Origin: Vicinamibacterales bacterium
GTDB taxonomy: Bacteria; Acidobacteriota; Vicinamibacteria; Vicinamibacterales; UBA2999
Direction: 5' to 3'
Length of the DNA stretch: 64,000 bases
Assembly (NCBI GenBank): GCA_041394705.1
Contig: JAWKHS010000025.1
Span: 1-64,000, forward strand
The notes under the pieces were generated by a model. The model had not been told where the DNA came from. It was given only the letters and a program-made list of their open reading frames with translations, and did not search any database. The translations under genes were made by a program, and so were the position numbers. Positions 26,640-34,395 of the stretch are shown here, piece by piece. Position 1 is the first letter of the stretch; every line of letters starts with the position of its first letter.

Positions 26640-27908
26640 ATGAGCGCCCACACCCGGCGCGCGGCCTGCCGTGCCTGCGGCACCCCGTTCGACGCGCCGT
26701 TCCTGGCGCTCGGACCGATGCCGCTCGCCAACAACCTCCCGCGATCGCCGGAGGAGTTGGCGGCGCAGGCACGCTATCCGCTCGACGTCTGCGTGTGCCG
26801 GACCTGCTCGCTCGTGCAGACGCCGGACGTCATCGACCCGCGCGTGCTGTTCGCGCACTACGTCTACCTGACCGGGATGTCCGAGACGATGCGCGTCCAC
26901 AACCGCGCGTACGCCGCGCACGTGGTCGGGCTCACGGGCGCGGGCGCCGGCGATCTCGTGGTGGACATCGCCAGCAACGACGGCAGCCTCCTGCTCGAGT
27001 TCCAGCCGCACGGCGTGCGGACGCTCGGCATCGAGCCGGCCGCCAACGTCGCCGACATCGCGCGGGGCCGGGGCGTGGACACGGTGACGCGGTTCTTCGA
27101 CGACACCGCCGGCCGCGACCTGCGCGACGAGCATGGCCCCGCGGCGGCCGTGCTGGCCAACAACGTCCTGGCGCACGTGGACGACCCGGTCGGCTTCCTC
27201 CGCGGCGCGGGGCGCCTCATCGGCCCGCGCGGCCTGGTCGTCATCGAGGCGCCGTATGTCGCCGAGATGCTCGACCGGCTCGAATACGACACCATCTATC
27301 ACGAGCACCTCTCGTACTTCTCGATCGGCGCGCTGGCGCGGCTCGCGGACGAAGCGGGACTCGTGCTCGTTCGCGTGGACCACGTGCCCATCCACGGCGG
27401 GTCGCTCCGGGCGCACTTCGGCCATCCGGCGGCATGGGCCGGACACGGCACCACCGTGTCCGACGCCGTGGCCCGGGAGCGCGCCCAGGGACTCGCGGAC
27501 GTGGGCAGGTACGCGCGGTTCGCGGAGGCCGTGCACGCGCACCGCCAGGCGCTCCGGGCCCTCGTCGGCGACCTGGCGGCCGCCGGACACGTCGTGGCCG
27601 GCTACGGTGCGCCGGCCAAGGCGACGACGCTCCTGAACTTCTGCGGCCTCGGGCCGGAGGCGATCGCGTTCACCGTGGACCGCAACCCGCTCAAGGTGGG
27701 CGCCTTCGTGCCGGGCGTCGGCGTGCCGATCCTCGACGTGGACGCGCTGGCCAGCCGGCGTCCCGATTACGCGCTGATCTTCCCGTGGAACCTGGCCGCC
27801 GAGATCGCGGCCCAGCAGCAGGCCTATCGCGAGCAGGGCGGGCAGTTCCTGCTGCCGCTGCCGGAGCCGCGGCCGCTGGCCATCGCGGCGGAGGGGAGGG
27901 CCCAGTGA
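26640..27908 (+). CDS. NDP-hexose C-methyltransferase (TylC3/NovU-like)
   Basis: 422 residues in three parts: an N-terminal zinc-binding domain (CRAC at 10-13 and CRTC at 53-56, Methyltransf_13), a SAM-binding Rossmann domain with VVDIASNDGSLLLEF, and a C-terminal domain (Methyltransf_14) with GYGAPAKATTLLN. This layout is that of sugar C-3 methyltransferases such as TylC3, which add a methyl branch to NDP-4-keto-6-deoxyhexoses. The GTG of the cytidylyltransferase gene overlaps its stop, and CDP-glucose dehydratase follows, so the substrate is probably a CDP-4-keto-6-deoxysugar. The start is ATG 26640 with GGAG upstream. Confidence 0.87.
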   Translation: MSAHTRRAACRACGTPFDAPFLALGPMPLANNLPRSPEELAAQARYPLDVCVCRTCSLVQTPDVIDPRVLFAHYVYLTGMSETMRVHNRAYAAHVVGLTGAGAGDLVVDIASNDGSLLLEFQPHGVRTLGIEPAANVADIARGRGVDTVTRFFDDTAGRDLRDEHGPAAAVLANNVLAHVDDPVGFLRGAGRLIGPRGLVVIEAPYVAEMLDRLEYDTIYHEHLSYFSIGALARLADEAGLVLVRVDHVPIHGGSLRAHFGHPAAWAGHGTTVSDAVARERAQGLADVGRYARFAEAVHAHRQALRALVGDLAAAGHVVAGYGAPAKATTLLNFCGLGPEAIAFTVDRNPLKVGAFVPGVGVPILDVDALASRRPDYALIFPWNLAAEIAAQQQAYREQGGQFLLPLPEPRPLAIAAEGRAQ

Positions 27909-28672
27909 AGGTCGTGATCCTGGCTGGAGGCAAGGGGACGCGGATCGCGGAGGAGACCGTCACCCGTCCGAAGCCCATGGTGGAGATCGGCGGCCGGCCG
28001 ATCCTGTGGCACATCATGAGCATCTACGCCGCGCACGGGCTGAACGACTTCGTCGTCGCGTGCGGGTATCGCGGCGAGCTCATCAAGGAGTACTTCAACA
28101 ACTTCTTCGTGCACCACAGCGACTTCGCGATCAACCTGAAGGACGGCACCCGCGACGTCCTGAACGCGGGCGCGCCGGACTGGCGCGTGACCGTCGTCGA
28201 CACGGGTCTCGACACGATGACGGGCGGCCGCGTGCGCCGGCTCCGGCCCCTGCTGCAGGACGGCACGTTCATGGTCACCTACGGCGACGGACTCGGCGCC
28301 GTCGATCTCCGGGCGTTGCTGGCGTTCCACCGCGCCCACGGGCGCCTCGCGACGGTCACGGCGGTCCGGCCCCCGGCGCGGTTCGGCAATCTGGCCATCG
28401 ATGGCGATCGGGTGCGCGAGTTCGCGGAGAAGCCCCAGACCGGCGAGGGCTGGATCAACGGCGGGTTCTTCGTCTTCGAACCGGGCCTGTTCGACTACAT
28501 CGCCGCCGACGCGACGTCGCTCGAGCAGGAGCCCCTCGAACGCGTCGCCGCCGACGGCCAGCTGATGGCCTACAAGCACGAGGGCTTCTGGCAGCCCATG
28601 GACACGGTCCGGGAGCGGCAGCTGCTCGAGTCCCTGTGGGCCAGCGGAGGTGCGCCGTGGAAAGTGTGGTGA
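27905..28672 (+). CDS. rfbF: Glucose-1-phosphate cytidylyltransferase
   Basis: 255 residues, the usual length. MKVVILAGGKGTRIAEETVT is the nucleotidyltransferase G-rich motif, followed by RPKPMVEIGGRPILWHIMSI. Conserved blocks (YGDGLGAVDLRALLAFH, EKPQTGEGWINGGFFVFEP) match RfbF/DdhA. It joins CTP and glucose-1-phosphate to make CDP-glucose, the first step of CDP-linked 3,6-dideoxy and branched sugars. The GTG start at 27905 lies in GTGA overlap with the methyltransferase stop and has a good GGGGAGGG upstream. Confidence 0.93.
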   Translation: MKVVILAGGKGTRIAEETVTRPKPMVEIGGRPILWHIMSIYAAHGLNDFVVACGYRGELIKEYFNNFFVHHSDFAINLKDGTRDVLNAGAPDWRVTVVDTGLDTMTGGRVRRLRPLLQDGTFMVTYGDGLGAVDLRALLAFHRAHGRLATVTAVRPPARFGNLAIDGDRVREFAEKPQTGEGWINGGFFVFEPGLFDYIAADATSLEQEPLERVAADGQLMAYKHEGFWQPMDTVRERQLLESLWASGGAPWKVW

Positions 28673-29676
28673 AGTCCTGGGAGGGGCGTCGGGTCTTCGT
28701 GACCGGCGCCACGGGCCTGCTCGGGGCCTGGCTGGTGGACGAGCTCGTGCGGCGCGGCGCCGAGGTCGTCTGCCTCGTCCGCGACTGGCTGCCCGACACC
28801 CACTTCGTCCGGGCCGACCTGGCGGCGCGCACCACCCTGGTGCACGGCGACCTCGTCGATCATCCGCTGCTCGTGCGCGCGCTCAACGAGCACGAGATCG
28901 ACAGCGTGTTCCACCTGGGCGCGCAGACGATCGTGGGGGTCGCGTCACGCCATCCGCTGTCCACGTTCGAGTCGAACGTCCGCGGCACCTGGAACCTGCT
29001 CGAGGCGGCCCGGGCGTGCGGCCCGCGCATCGCGCGCGTCGTCGTGGCGTCGAGCGACAAGGCGTACGGACAACAGGAGGTCCTGCCGTACACGGAGGCG
29101 ACCGCGCTCGAAGGCCGCTTCCCGTACGACGTCTCGAAGTCGTGCGCGGACCTCATCGCGCTGTCCTACTTCCACACCTACCGCCTGCCGGTCGCGATCA
29201 CGCGGTGCGGCAACCTGTTCGGAGGCGGCGACCTCAACTTCAACCGCCTCGTGCCTGGCACCATCCGGTCCGCCCTTCGGGGCGAATCGCCCGTCATCCG
29301 CAGCGACGGGCGCTACGTTCGGGAGTACTTCTACGTCCGCGACGCCGTGGACGCCTACCTCGCGCTGGCCGAGCGGGTGCCCGACCTGGCGGGGCATGCC
29401 TTCAATTTCGGCAGCGGCGAGACCTACACGGTGCTCGAGATGGTCGAGAAGATCCTGGCCGTGATGGGGAAGACGGCCCTCGCGCCCACGGTGCTGAACC
29501 AGGCGGTCCATGAGATCCCCGAGCAGGCCCTCGACTGCGGCAAGGCGAAGGCCGTGCTCGGCTGGGAGCCCACGTTCAGGCTGGAGGCGGGGCTTCGCGA
29601 GACCGTTGCCTGGTACGAGACCTACCTGGCCCAGGGACATCCCGTTCGTCCCGCCGCCGGGCCCGTGGACGCGTAA
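28657..29676 (+). CDS. rfbG: CDP-glucose 4,6-dehydratase
   Basis: 339 residues, an extended SDR. The NAD motif is VTGATGLLGAW. The catalytic region has SSDKAYG, as in the CDP-glucose branch of the dehydratases, and the downstream YxxxK is YDVSKSCADLIA. NLFGGGDLNFNRLVPGTIRS and GRYVREYFYVRDAV confirm the family. It turns CDP-glucose into CDP-4-keto-6-deoxyglucose. The start GTG at 28657 has a GGAGG six bases upstream and overlaps rfbF by 16 bases. Two more in-frame GTG codons (28666, 28669) are possible. The RfbH dehydrase that usually follows is not here. Confidence 0.93.
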   Translation: MESVVKSWEGRRVFVTGATGLLGAWLVDELVRRGAEVVCLVRDWLPDTHFVRADLAARTTLVHGDLVDHPLLVRALNEHEIDSVFHLGAQTIVGVASRHPLSTFESNVRGTWNLLEAARACGPRIARVVVASSDKAYGQQEVLPYTEATALEGRFPYDVSKSCADLIALSYFHTYRLPVAITRCGNLFGGGDLNFNRLVPGTIRSALRGESPVIRSDGRYVREYFYVRDAVDAYLALAERVPDLAGHAFNFGSGETYTVLEMVEKILAVMGKTALAPTVLNQAVHEIPEQALDCGKAKAVLGWEPTFRLEAGLRETVAWYETYLAQGHPVRPAAGPVDA

Positions 29677-29740
29677 CGGGCACGCCGGGCCGTCGGTCGC
29701 CGACGGCCGGCGCGTGATAGGGTTCCGGGCGGAGGCATCG

Positions 29741-30184
29741 ATGGAACGTCGTGACGTACTCAAGGCCGGGGCGGCCATCGTCGTGGGCCGCGTGGCGGGA
29801 GGCGACCGTGCCCTGGCGCAGGCGCCCGCGCGCCCCGCGTCCCAGACCAGGTCCCTCGGCATCCACCCGCTCAGCCCCGCCCTCGACGGCTGGCAGGGCA
29901 CGATTCTGGAAGTGACGTATCCGCCGGGGCAGGTCGGCGCGTCGCACCAGCATCCCGGGCCGACCTTCGGTTACGTGGTGCGGGGCAGCATCCGCTGGGC
30001 GATCAACGGCGAGCCGGCGAAGGTGCTCGGGCCCGGCCAGTCGTTCTACGAGCCCATGGGGGCCGTGCACTCGACCTCGGCCAATGCCAGTGAGACCGAG
30101 CCTGCCGTCATCGCGGTGGTGATCCTCGGCAAGCCGGGCGAGCCGCTGTCGAAGCCCGCGACGGCGAAGCCGGGCGGCGAGTAG
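29741..30184 (+). CDS. Exported cupin-domain protein
   Basis: 147 residues. It starts MERRDVLKAGAAIVVG, a twin-arginine signal (RRDVLK), so the protein probably folds in the cytoplasm and goes out by Tat. The rest is one cupin barrel, with SHQHPGPTFGYVVRGSIRW as motif 1 (His-x-His-Pro) and FYEPMGAVHSTSANAS as motif 2, giving a likely metal site. Function unknown; related small cupins may be enzymes or sensors. ATG 29741 has a GGAGG five bases upstream, and the gene lies 64 bases from rfbG and convergent with lepB. Confidence 0.8.
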   Translation: MERRDVLKAGAAIVVGRVAGGDRALAQAPARPASQTRSLGIHPLSPALDGWQGTILEVTYPPGQVGASHQHPGPTFGYVVRGSIRWAINGEPAKVLGPGQSFYEPMGAVHSTSANASETEPAVIAVVILGKPGEPLSKPATAKPGGE

Positions 30185-30203
30185 CGCGGGAGCGGTCCGT
30201 GCG

Positions 30204-31016
30204 CTAGAACGTGCGCGCGGTGGGCACGGGCCACCACCGCACCTGCACCTTACCGACGATGTAGCGCTTCGGGACGAACCCGAAGTGGCGGCTGTCCTGG
30301 CTGTTGTTGCGGTGGTCGCCCATCACGAAGTAGTGGCCGTGCGGGACCACCTGCGGCCCCCAGTCGTCGTGACTCTGGTACTCGGCCGGCACGTATTCGC
30401 TCGGCATCGGGACGTCGTTGACGTAGACGCGGCCGTCGACGATTCGGACCTGATCGTCTTCCTCGGCGATGACCCGCTTGACGAACATCTTGTCGGGATC
30501 GAGCGGGTAGTAGAGCATCACGATGTCACCGCGGCGCGGCGACGAGATCCGGTAGATCAGCTTGTTGACGATGAGCCGATCCTGATCGTCCAGCGTGGGA
30601 GCCATGCTGAGCCCCTCGACGCGCGCCACCTGGAAGACGAACGTCACGATGACGACGGCGTAGAGCGCGGCGGACGCCAGCGTCTTCATCCACGCCCAGA
30701 ACTCCTCGTGCCACGCGGCCAGCCGATCGGCGCGGGAAGGCGGCGCGTCCGCGGGCACGAAGCCGGGCCCGGCCGGGGCCGCCGGAGGGGCGCCGAAGCC
30801 GCTGAGCGGCACCGCCGTGAACGTCTGTGGGCCAGGGTCCGGCGCGGGCGTGGACGCGGTCCGCATGCCCGGGAATGCCCCGGTCGGCGCGTCGAGCGGG
30901 AACGCGTGCGTGGTGCCCGCGGCCTGCGGGTCGCCGCCGTCAATCCCGGCGCGGGCCGATGGAGCGTCGTCGAGGGGAGCGGGGAGGTCGGCTGAGTCGC
31001 GGTCGGACGGCTCCAC
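30204..31016 (-). CDS. lepB: Signal peptidase I with long Pro/Ala-rich N-terminus
   Basis: 270 residues. The catalytic Ser137 is in VEGLSMAPTL and the Lys180 base is in FVKRVIAEEDD; GDHRNNSQDSRHFG is the box E region. It cleaves Sec signal peptides at the outer face of the inner membrane. About 100 residues before the single membrane segment (about 111-130) are Pro/Ala/Gly-rich and unordered, which is unusual. GTG 31016 has GAGGAG nine bases upstream. A TAGGAT -10-like element (minus strand, 31089 to 31084) lies in the 204-base divergent gap with nuoI. Confidence 0.9.
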   Translation of the reverse strand: MEPSDRDSADLPAPLDDAPSARAGIDGGDPQAAGTTHAFPLDAPTGAFPGMRTASTPAPDPGPQTFTAVPLSGFGAPPAAPAGPGFVPADAPPSRADRLAAWHEEFWAWMKTLASAALYAVVIVTFVFQVARVEGLSMAPTLDDQDRLIVNKLIYRISSPRRGDIVMLYYPLDPDKMFVKRVIAEEDDQVRIVDGRVYVNDVPMPSEYVPAEYQSHDDWGPQVVPHGHYFVMGDHRNNSQDSRHFGFVPKRYIVGKVQVRWWPVPTARTF

Positions 31017-31173
31017 GGGCGTGGACTCCTCGAGTGTCGATACGAACGGACGCCGGGAGGCGTTTCACGGCGCCGGAGCCTTCATCCTACCCGAACGCCG
31101 CGGCCCGCTCCCTGTCACGTCGGTAAGGGATGGTCCGCCGCCGGCCCGTCGCGGCCGGGCCGCGGGGTCGAGT

Positions 31174-31179
31174 TACAAT
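31174..31179 (+). promoter_or_regulatory. -10-like element for the nuoI-type gene
   Basis: TACAAT, one base from consensus, lies about 41 bases before ATG 31221. A good -35 is not visible in the GC-rich sequence 17 bases upstream. Confidence 0.45.
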
Positions 31180-31220
31180 CATCGGGCTCGGGACCCGCCA
31201 TGTCCCGGGAGGGGAGCGGC

Positions 31221-31664
31221 ATGATTCGCCCGTTGGTCAACGGTTTTGCGCTGACGTTCAAGCACCTGTTCCGCCGTCCGATCACGGTGGACTACCCCAA
31301 CCAGAAGGTGCCGATGTTCCCCCGGTACCGTGGGAAGCAGGTGCTGATGCGCGACGAGCACGGGATGGAGAAGTGCGTCGCCTGCGGCCTGTGTTCGGTG
31401 GCCTGTCCGGCCGACGCCATCTACCTCGAGGCGGCCGAGAACGACGGCACCGTCATGGCCGGCCCGCGCTATGCGGCGGTCTACCAGATCCACAAGACCC
31501 GGTGCATCTTCTGCGGCTACTGCGAGGAGGCCTGCCCGGTCTCGGCCATCTTCATGGGCAAGGACTACGAGCTGGCCGTGTACAGCAAGGACGACTTCGT
31601 CTGGGACAAGACGGAGCTCCTCGTGCCCCCGCCGGCGGGCGTGAGCGGCCCCCAGTCGGCCTAG
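31221..31664 (+). CDS. nuoI: NADH-quinone oxidoreductase subunit I-like protein (orphan)
   Basis: 147 residues with an amphipathic N-terminus (PLVNGFALTFKHLFRRPITV), as in NuoI, and two 4Fe-4S motifs: C52-C55-C58-C62 (CVACGLCSVACP) and C95-C98-C101-C105 (CIFCGYCEEACP). NuoI carries electrons through clusters N6a and N6b of complex I. No other nuo gene is near, so this is a stray copy or serves another complex. ATG 31221 is preceded by GGGAGGGGAG; an upstream ATG at 31200 is less likely. It is followed by a one-carbon enzyme on the same strand. Confidence 0.82.
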   Translation: MIRPLVNGFALTFKHLFRRPITVDYPNQKVPMFPRYRGKQVLMRDEHGMEKCVACGLCSVACPADAIYLEAAENDGTVMAGPRYAAVYQIHKTRCIFCGYCEEACPVSAIFMGKDYELAVYSKDDFVWDKTELLVPPPAGVSGPQSA

Positions 31665-31704
31665 TCCGTCGCCGCGGCCCGGTGCGGCGGCGGCGCCCAC
31701 CCCG

Positions 31705-33576
31705 ATGCCTCGCGCCCCATTTCTCGACGCCCTGGCGTCCCGCGTGCTCGTCTGCGACGGCGCGATGGGTACGATGCTGTACGGCAAGGGCGTCTTCATC
31801 AACCGCTGCTTCGAGTCGCTGAACCTCTCGCAGCCCGACCTCGTGCTCGACGTGCACCGGCAGTACGTGGCCGCCGGGGCCGACGTGATCGAGACCAACA
31901 CGTTCGGCGCGTCGCGGCTCAAGCTTCGCGCGTTCGGGATGGGCGACCAGGTGCGCGAGGTGAACCTCGCCGGCGCCCGGCTGGCCCGCGAGGCCGCCGG
32001 CGACGACGCCTACGTGGCCGGGGCCATCGGGCCGCTGGGCGTGCGCATCGAGCCCTGGGGCAAGACGGGCGTCGACGAGGCCCGCGACTACTTCCGCGAA
32101 CAGGCGGCCGCCCGCGCCGAGGGCGGCGTGGACCTGCTGATCCTCGAGACCTTCCGCGACTGGCACGAGGCCGCCGCCGCCGTCGATGCCGCGCGCGAGG
32201 CGTGCGACCTGCCGATCGTCGCGCAGGTCACGTCGGAAGACGATGGCAACAGCCTGGACGGCACGCCGCCGGAGCAGTTCGGCCCGGCGCTCGTCGCGCG
32301 CGGCGCGCGCGTGGTCGGCGTCAACTGCAGCGTGGGGCCCGCGCCGATGCTCGACACGATCGAGCGCCTCGCCGATGCCTGCGGTGGTACCCCGCTCTCC
32401 GCCCAGCCCAACGCCGGCAAGCCGCGCGACATCGAGGGGCGGAACATCTACCTCTGCTCGCCCGAGTACATGGCGTCCTACGCGCGGCGCTTCATCACCA
32501 GCGGCGTGCGCCTGGTCGGCGGGTGCTGCGGCACGACTCCGGAGCACATCCGCCAGATCGCCCTCGCGGTGAAGCAACTCGCGCCCGACGACGGCGCGCG
32601 CCGCGGAACGACGCGCCACCGGGCCGTCACCGTCGAGACGCCGCTGGCGAAGCCGCCGGTGCCGCTCGCCGAGCGGTCCGCCGTCGCTGCCAAGCTGGCG
32701 TCGGGCGCGTTCGTCGTCGGCGTCGAGCTGGCGCCGCCGCGCGGCCACGCGCCGGCCGACGCGCTGGACGAGGCGCGCCTGGCGGCCTCGCGCGGCGCGG
32801 ATCTCGTCCTGGTGTCCGACACACCGCGTGGCGGCGCGCGCCTCGGCGCCCTGGCGATGGCCGTCCTCATCCGCCAGCAGTGCGGGATCGAGCCCGTGCT
32901 CCAGTACTCCTGCCGCGACCGCAACCTGCTCGGGATCCAGTCCGACCTGCTCGGGGCGCACGCGATGGGCGTGCACAACATCGTCGGCATCACGGGCGAC
33001 GTCAGGCGGATCGGCGACTACCCGGATGCGACGGCCGTGTTCGACGTGGACTCGGTCGGCCTGACCCACGTGCTGAGCCGCCTCAATCATGGCCTCGACA
33101 TCGCGGGACAGCCGATCGGCGCGCCCACGGCGCTGCTCGCCGGCGTGATGGTCAACCCGGCGGCGGCCGACCTGGACCGCGAGCTGCGGCGGTTCGAGTA
33201 CAAGGTGGAGGCGGGGGCCGAGTTCGTCCTCACGCGGCCGCTCTTCGACGTCGCCGCCTTCGAGCGTTTCCTGGGACGGATTGCCCACCTCAAGGTGCCG
33301 GTGCTGGCAGGGCTGTGGCCGTTCGACTCGGTGATGAACGCCGAGTTCATGGCCAACGAGGTGCCCGACGTGGTGGTACCGGACGCGCTCGTCGCCAGGA
33401 TGCGCCAGGCGGCCAGCCCGGAGGCCGCGCGCCTCGAAGGCATTCGCATCGCACAGGAGCTCCTGGGCGCGCTCCGGCCGATGGCCGCGGGCGTCGTCGT
33501 ATCGACGCCGGACGGCCGCGTCGGCCGGGCGCTCGAGGTGGTGCACGGCGTCGTGAGGGCGGCCCCGGCAAGCTGA
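31705..33576 (+). CDS. Bifunctional homocysteine S-methyltransferase / 5,10-methylenetetrahydrofolate reductase
   Basis: 623 residues made of two enzymes. The N-terminal 285 residues are a Pfam S-methyl_trans barrel (VLVCDGAMGTMLYGKGVFIN; zinc-binding cysteines in GVNCSVG and LVGGCCGTTP), which methylates homocysteine to methionine. The C-terminal part, from about 320, is a methylenetetrahydrofolate reductase barrel (FVVGVELAPPRGHAP, VQYSCRDRNLLGIQSDLLG). Similar fusions are known in other bacteria. It supplies and uses methyl groups of the one-carbon cycle in one protein. It sits before a methyltransferase that would use the resulting SAM. Confidence 0.9.
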   Translation: MPRAPFLDALASRVLVCDGAMGTMLYGKGVFINRCFESLNLSQPDLVLDVHRQYVAAGADVIETNTFGASRLKLRAFGMGDQVREVNLAGARLAREAAGDDAYVAGAIGPLGVRIEPWGKTGVDEARDYFREQAAARAEGGVDLLILETFRDWHEAAAAVDAAREACDLPIVAQVTSEDDGNSLDGTPPEQFGPALVARGARVVGVNCSVGPAPMLDTIERLADACGGTPLSAQPNAGKPRDIEGRNIYLCSPEYMASYARRFITSGVRLVGGCCGTTPEHIRQIALAVKQLAPDDGARRGTTRHRAVTVETPLAKPPVPLAERSAVAAKLASGAFVVGVELAPPRGHAPADALDEARLAASRGADLVLVSDTPRGGARLGALAMAVLIRQQCGIEPVLQYSCRDRNLLGIQSDLLGAHAMGVHNIVGITGDVRRIGDYPDATAVFDVDSVGLTHVLSRLNHGLDIAGQPIGAPTALLAGVMVNPAAADLDRELRRFEYKVEAGAEFVLTRPLFDVAAFERFLGRIAHLKVPVLAGLWPFDSVMNAEFMANEVPDVVVPDALVARMRQAASPEAARLEGIRIAQELLGALRPMAAGVVVSTPDGRVGRALEVVHGVVRAAPAS

Positions 33577-33586
33577 TCGGTTCTGG

Positions 33587-33592
33587 TATAGT
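33587..33592 (+). promoter_or_regulatory. -10-like element for the lipid-type methyltransferase gene
   Basis: TATAGT sits 25 bases before ATG 33618. With the GAGGAGG ribosome site after it, this gives a short conventional leader. It overlaps the gap just after the metF-type gene. Confidence 0.4.
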
Positions 33593-33617
33593 GCGGTCTG
33601 ACCCGAGGAGGGTCCCA

Positions 33618-34313
33618 ATGGCCTTGTTCAGCGATCGGTCGACCGACAAGTACCTCGGCGCAGATGCCGCCACCCGTGCGTTGTCGTCGACGGCGGTCGA
33701 GAACGCCTTCGTCGAGCGGGTCTACGAGAAGCTGTCCGGGGTGTACGACCTGACCTTCGGCCCCACGCTCCACCCGGGCCGCCTGCAGGCGCTGGATCGC
33801 ATGGCGATCGACGCCGGCGCGTCGGTGCTCGAAGTGGGCGTGGGCACGGGTATCAACCTGGGGCTGTATCCTCGCGCCTGCCAGGTCACGGGCATCGATC
33901 TCTCCACCGGAATGCTCGACAAGGCCCGGGAGCGCATCCAGAAGAAGGGCCTCAGGAACTGCCGCGTGATGGAGATGGACGCGGCGGCGCTCAGCTTCGA
34001 CGACGACACCTTCGACATCGTCTACGCGCCGTACCTGATCAGCGTCGTGCCGGACCCGGTGGCCGTCGCCCGCGAGATGCGCCGCGTCTGCCGCCCTGGC
34101 GGCCGTATCGTCATCCTGAATCACTTCAAGAGCGACAACCCCGTCCTCTCCCGGATCGAGACCGCGATCTCGCCGATGACCGTGCACATCGGCTTCAAGT
34201 CCGATCTGGATCTCTACGGGTTCCTCCGCCAGGCCGAGCTCACGCCCATCTCGATCCAGAAGGTCAACCTCCTGTCGATGTGGTCGCTCGTCACCTGCGT
34301 CAAGGACGCCTGA
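33618..34313 (+). CDS. SAM-dependent methyltransferase, PmtA (phosphatidylethanolamine N-methyltransferase)-like
   Basis: 231 residues. The class I fold is shown by VLEVGVGTGINLGLYP (motif I) and IDLSTGMLDKARERI. The N-terminus (ERVYEKLSGVYDLTFGPTLH) and the helix-rich end are like the Rhodobacter-type PmtA, which methylates phosphatidylethanolamine to phosphatidylcholine, and also like UbiE-like enzymes. A GAGGAGG Shine-Dalgarno precedes ATG 33618. The assignment to a phospholipid substrate is by similarity of layout only. It is convergent with the M24 peptidase gene, with an 82-base GC-rich gap that includes GCCGGCCGGC. Confidence 0.75.
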   Translation: MALFSDRSTDKYLGADAATRALSSTAVENAFVERVYEKLSGVYDLTFGPTLHPGRLQALDRMAIDAGASVLEVGVGTGINLGLYPRACQVTGIDLSTGMLDKARERIQKKGLRNCRVMEMDAAALSFDDDTFDIVYAPYLISVVPDPVAVAREMRRVCRPGGRIVILNHFKSDNPVLSRIETAISPMTVHIGFKSDLDLYGFLRQAELTPISIQKVNLLSMWSLVTCVKDA

Positions 34314-34395
34314 GCGGCGCGCCGGCCGGCCCCGGCGCATCCCTCCACATGCGGATGATCCGGGGACGCGATCCGCGCCCCCGGGCAGGCCTCCA

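Noticed and set aside
25106..27904. Long upstream extension of the rfbF frame (total 1188 residues)
   Set aside because: The first 933 codons run through two other well-supported genes; the GTG at 27905 with GGGGAGGG fixes the real start.
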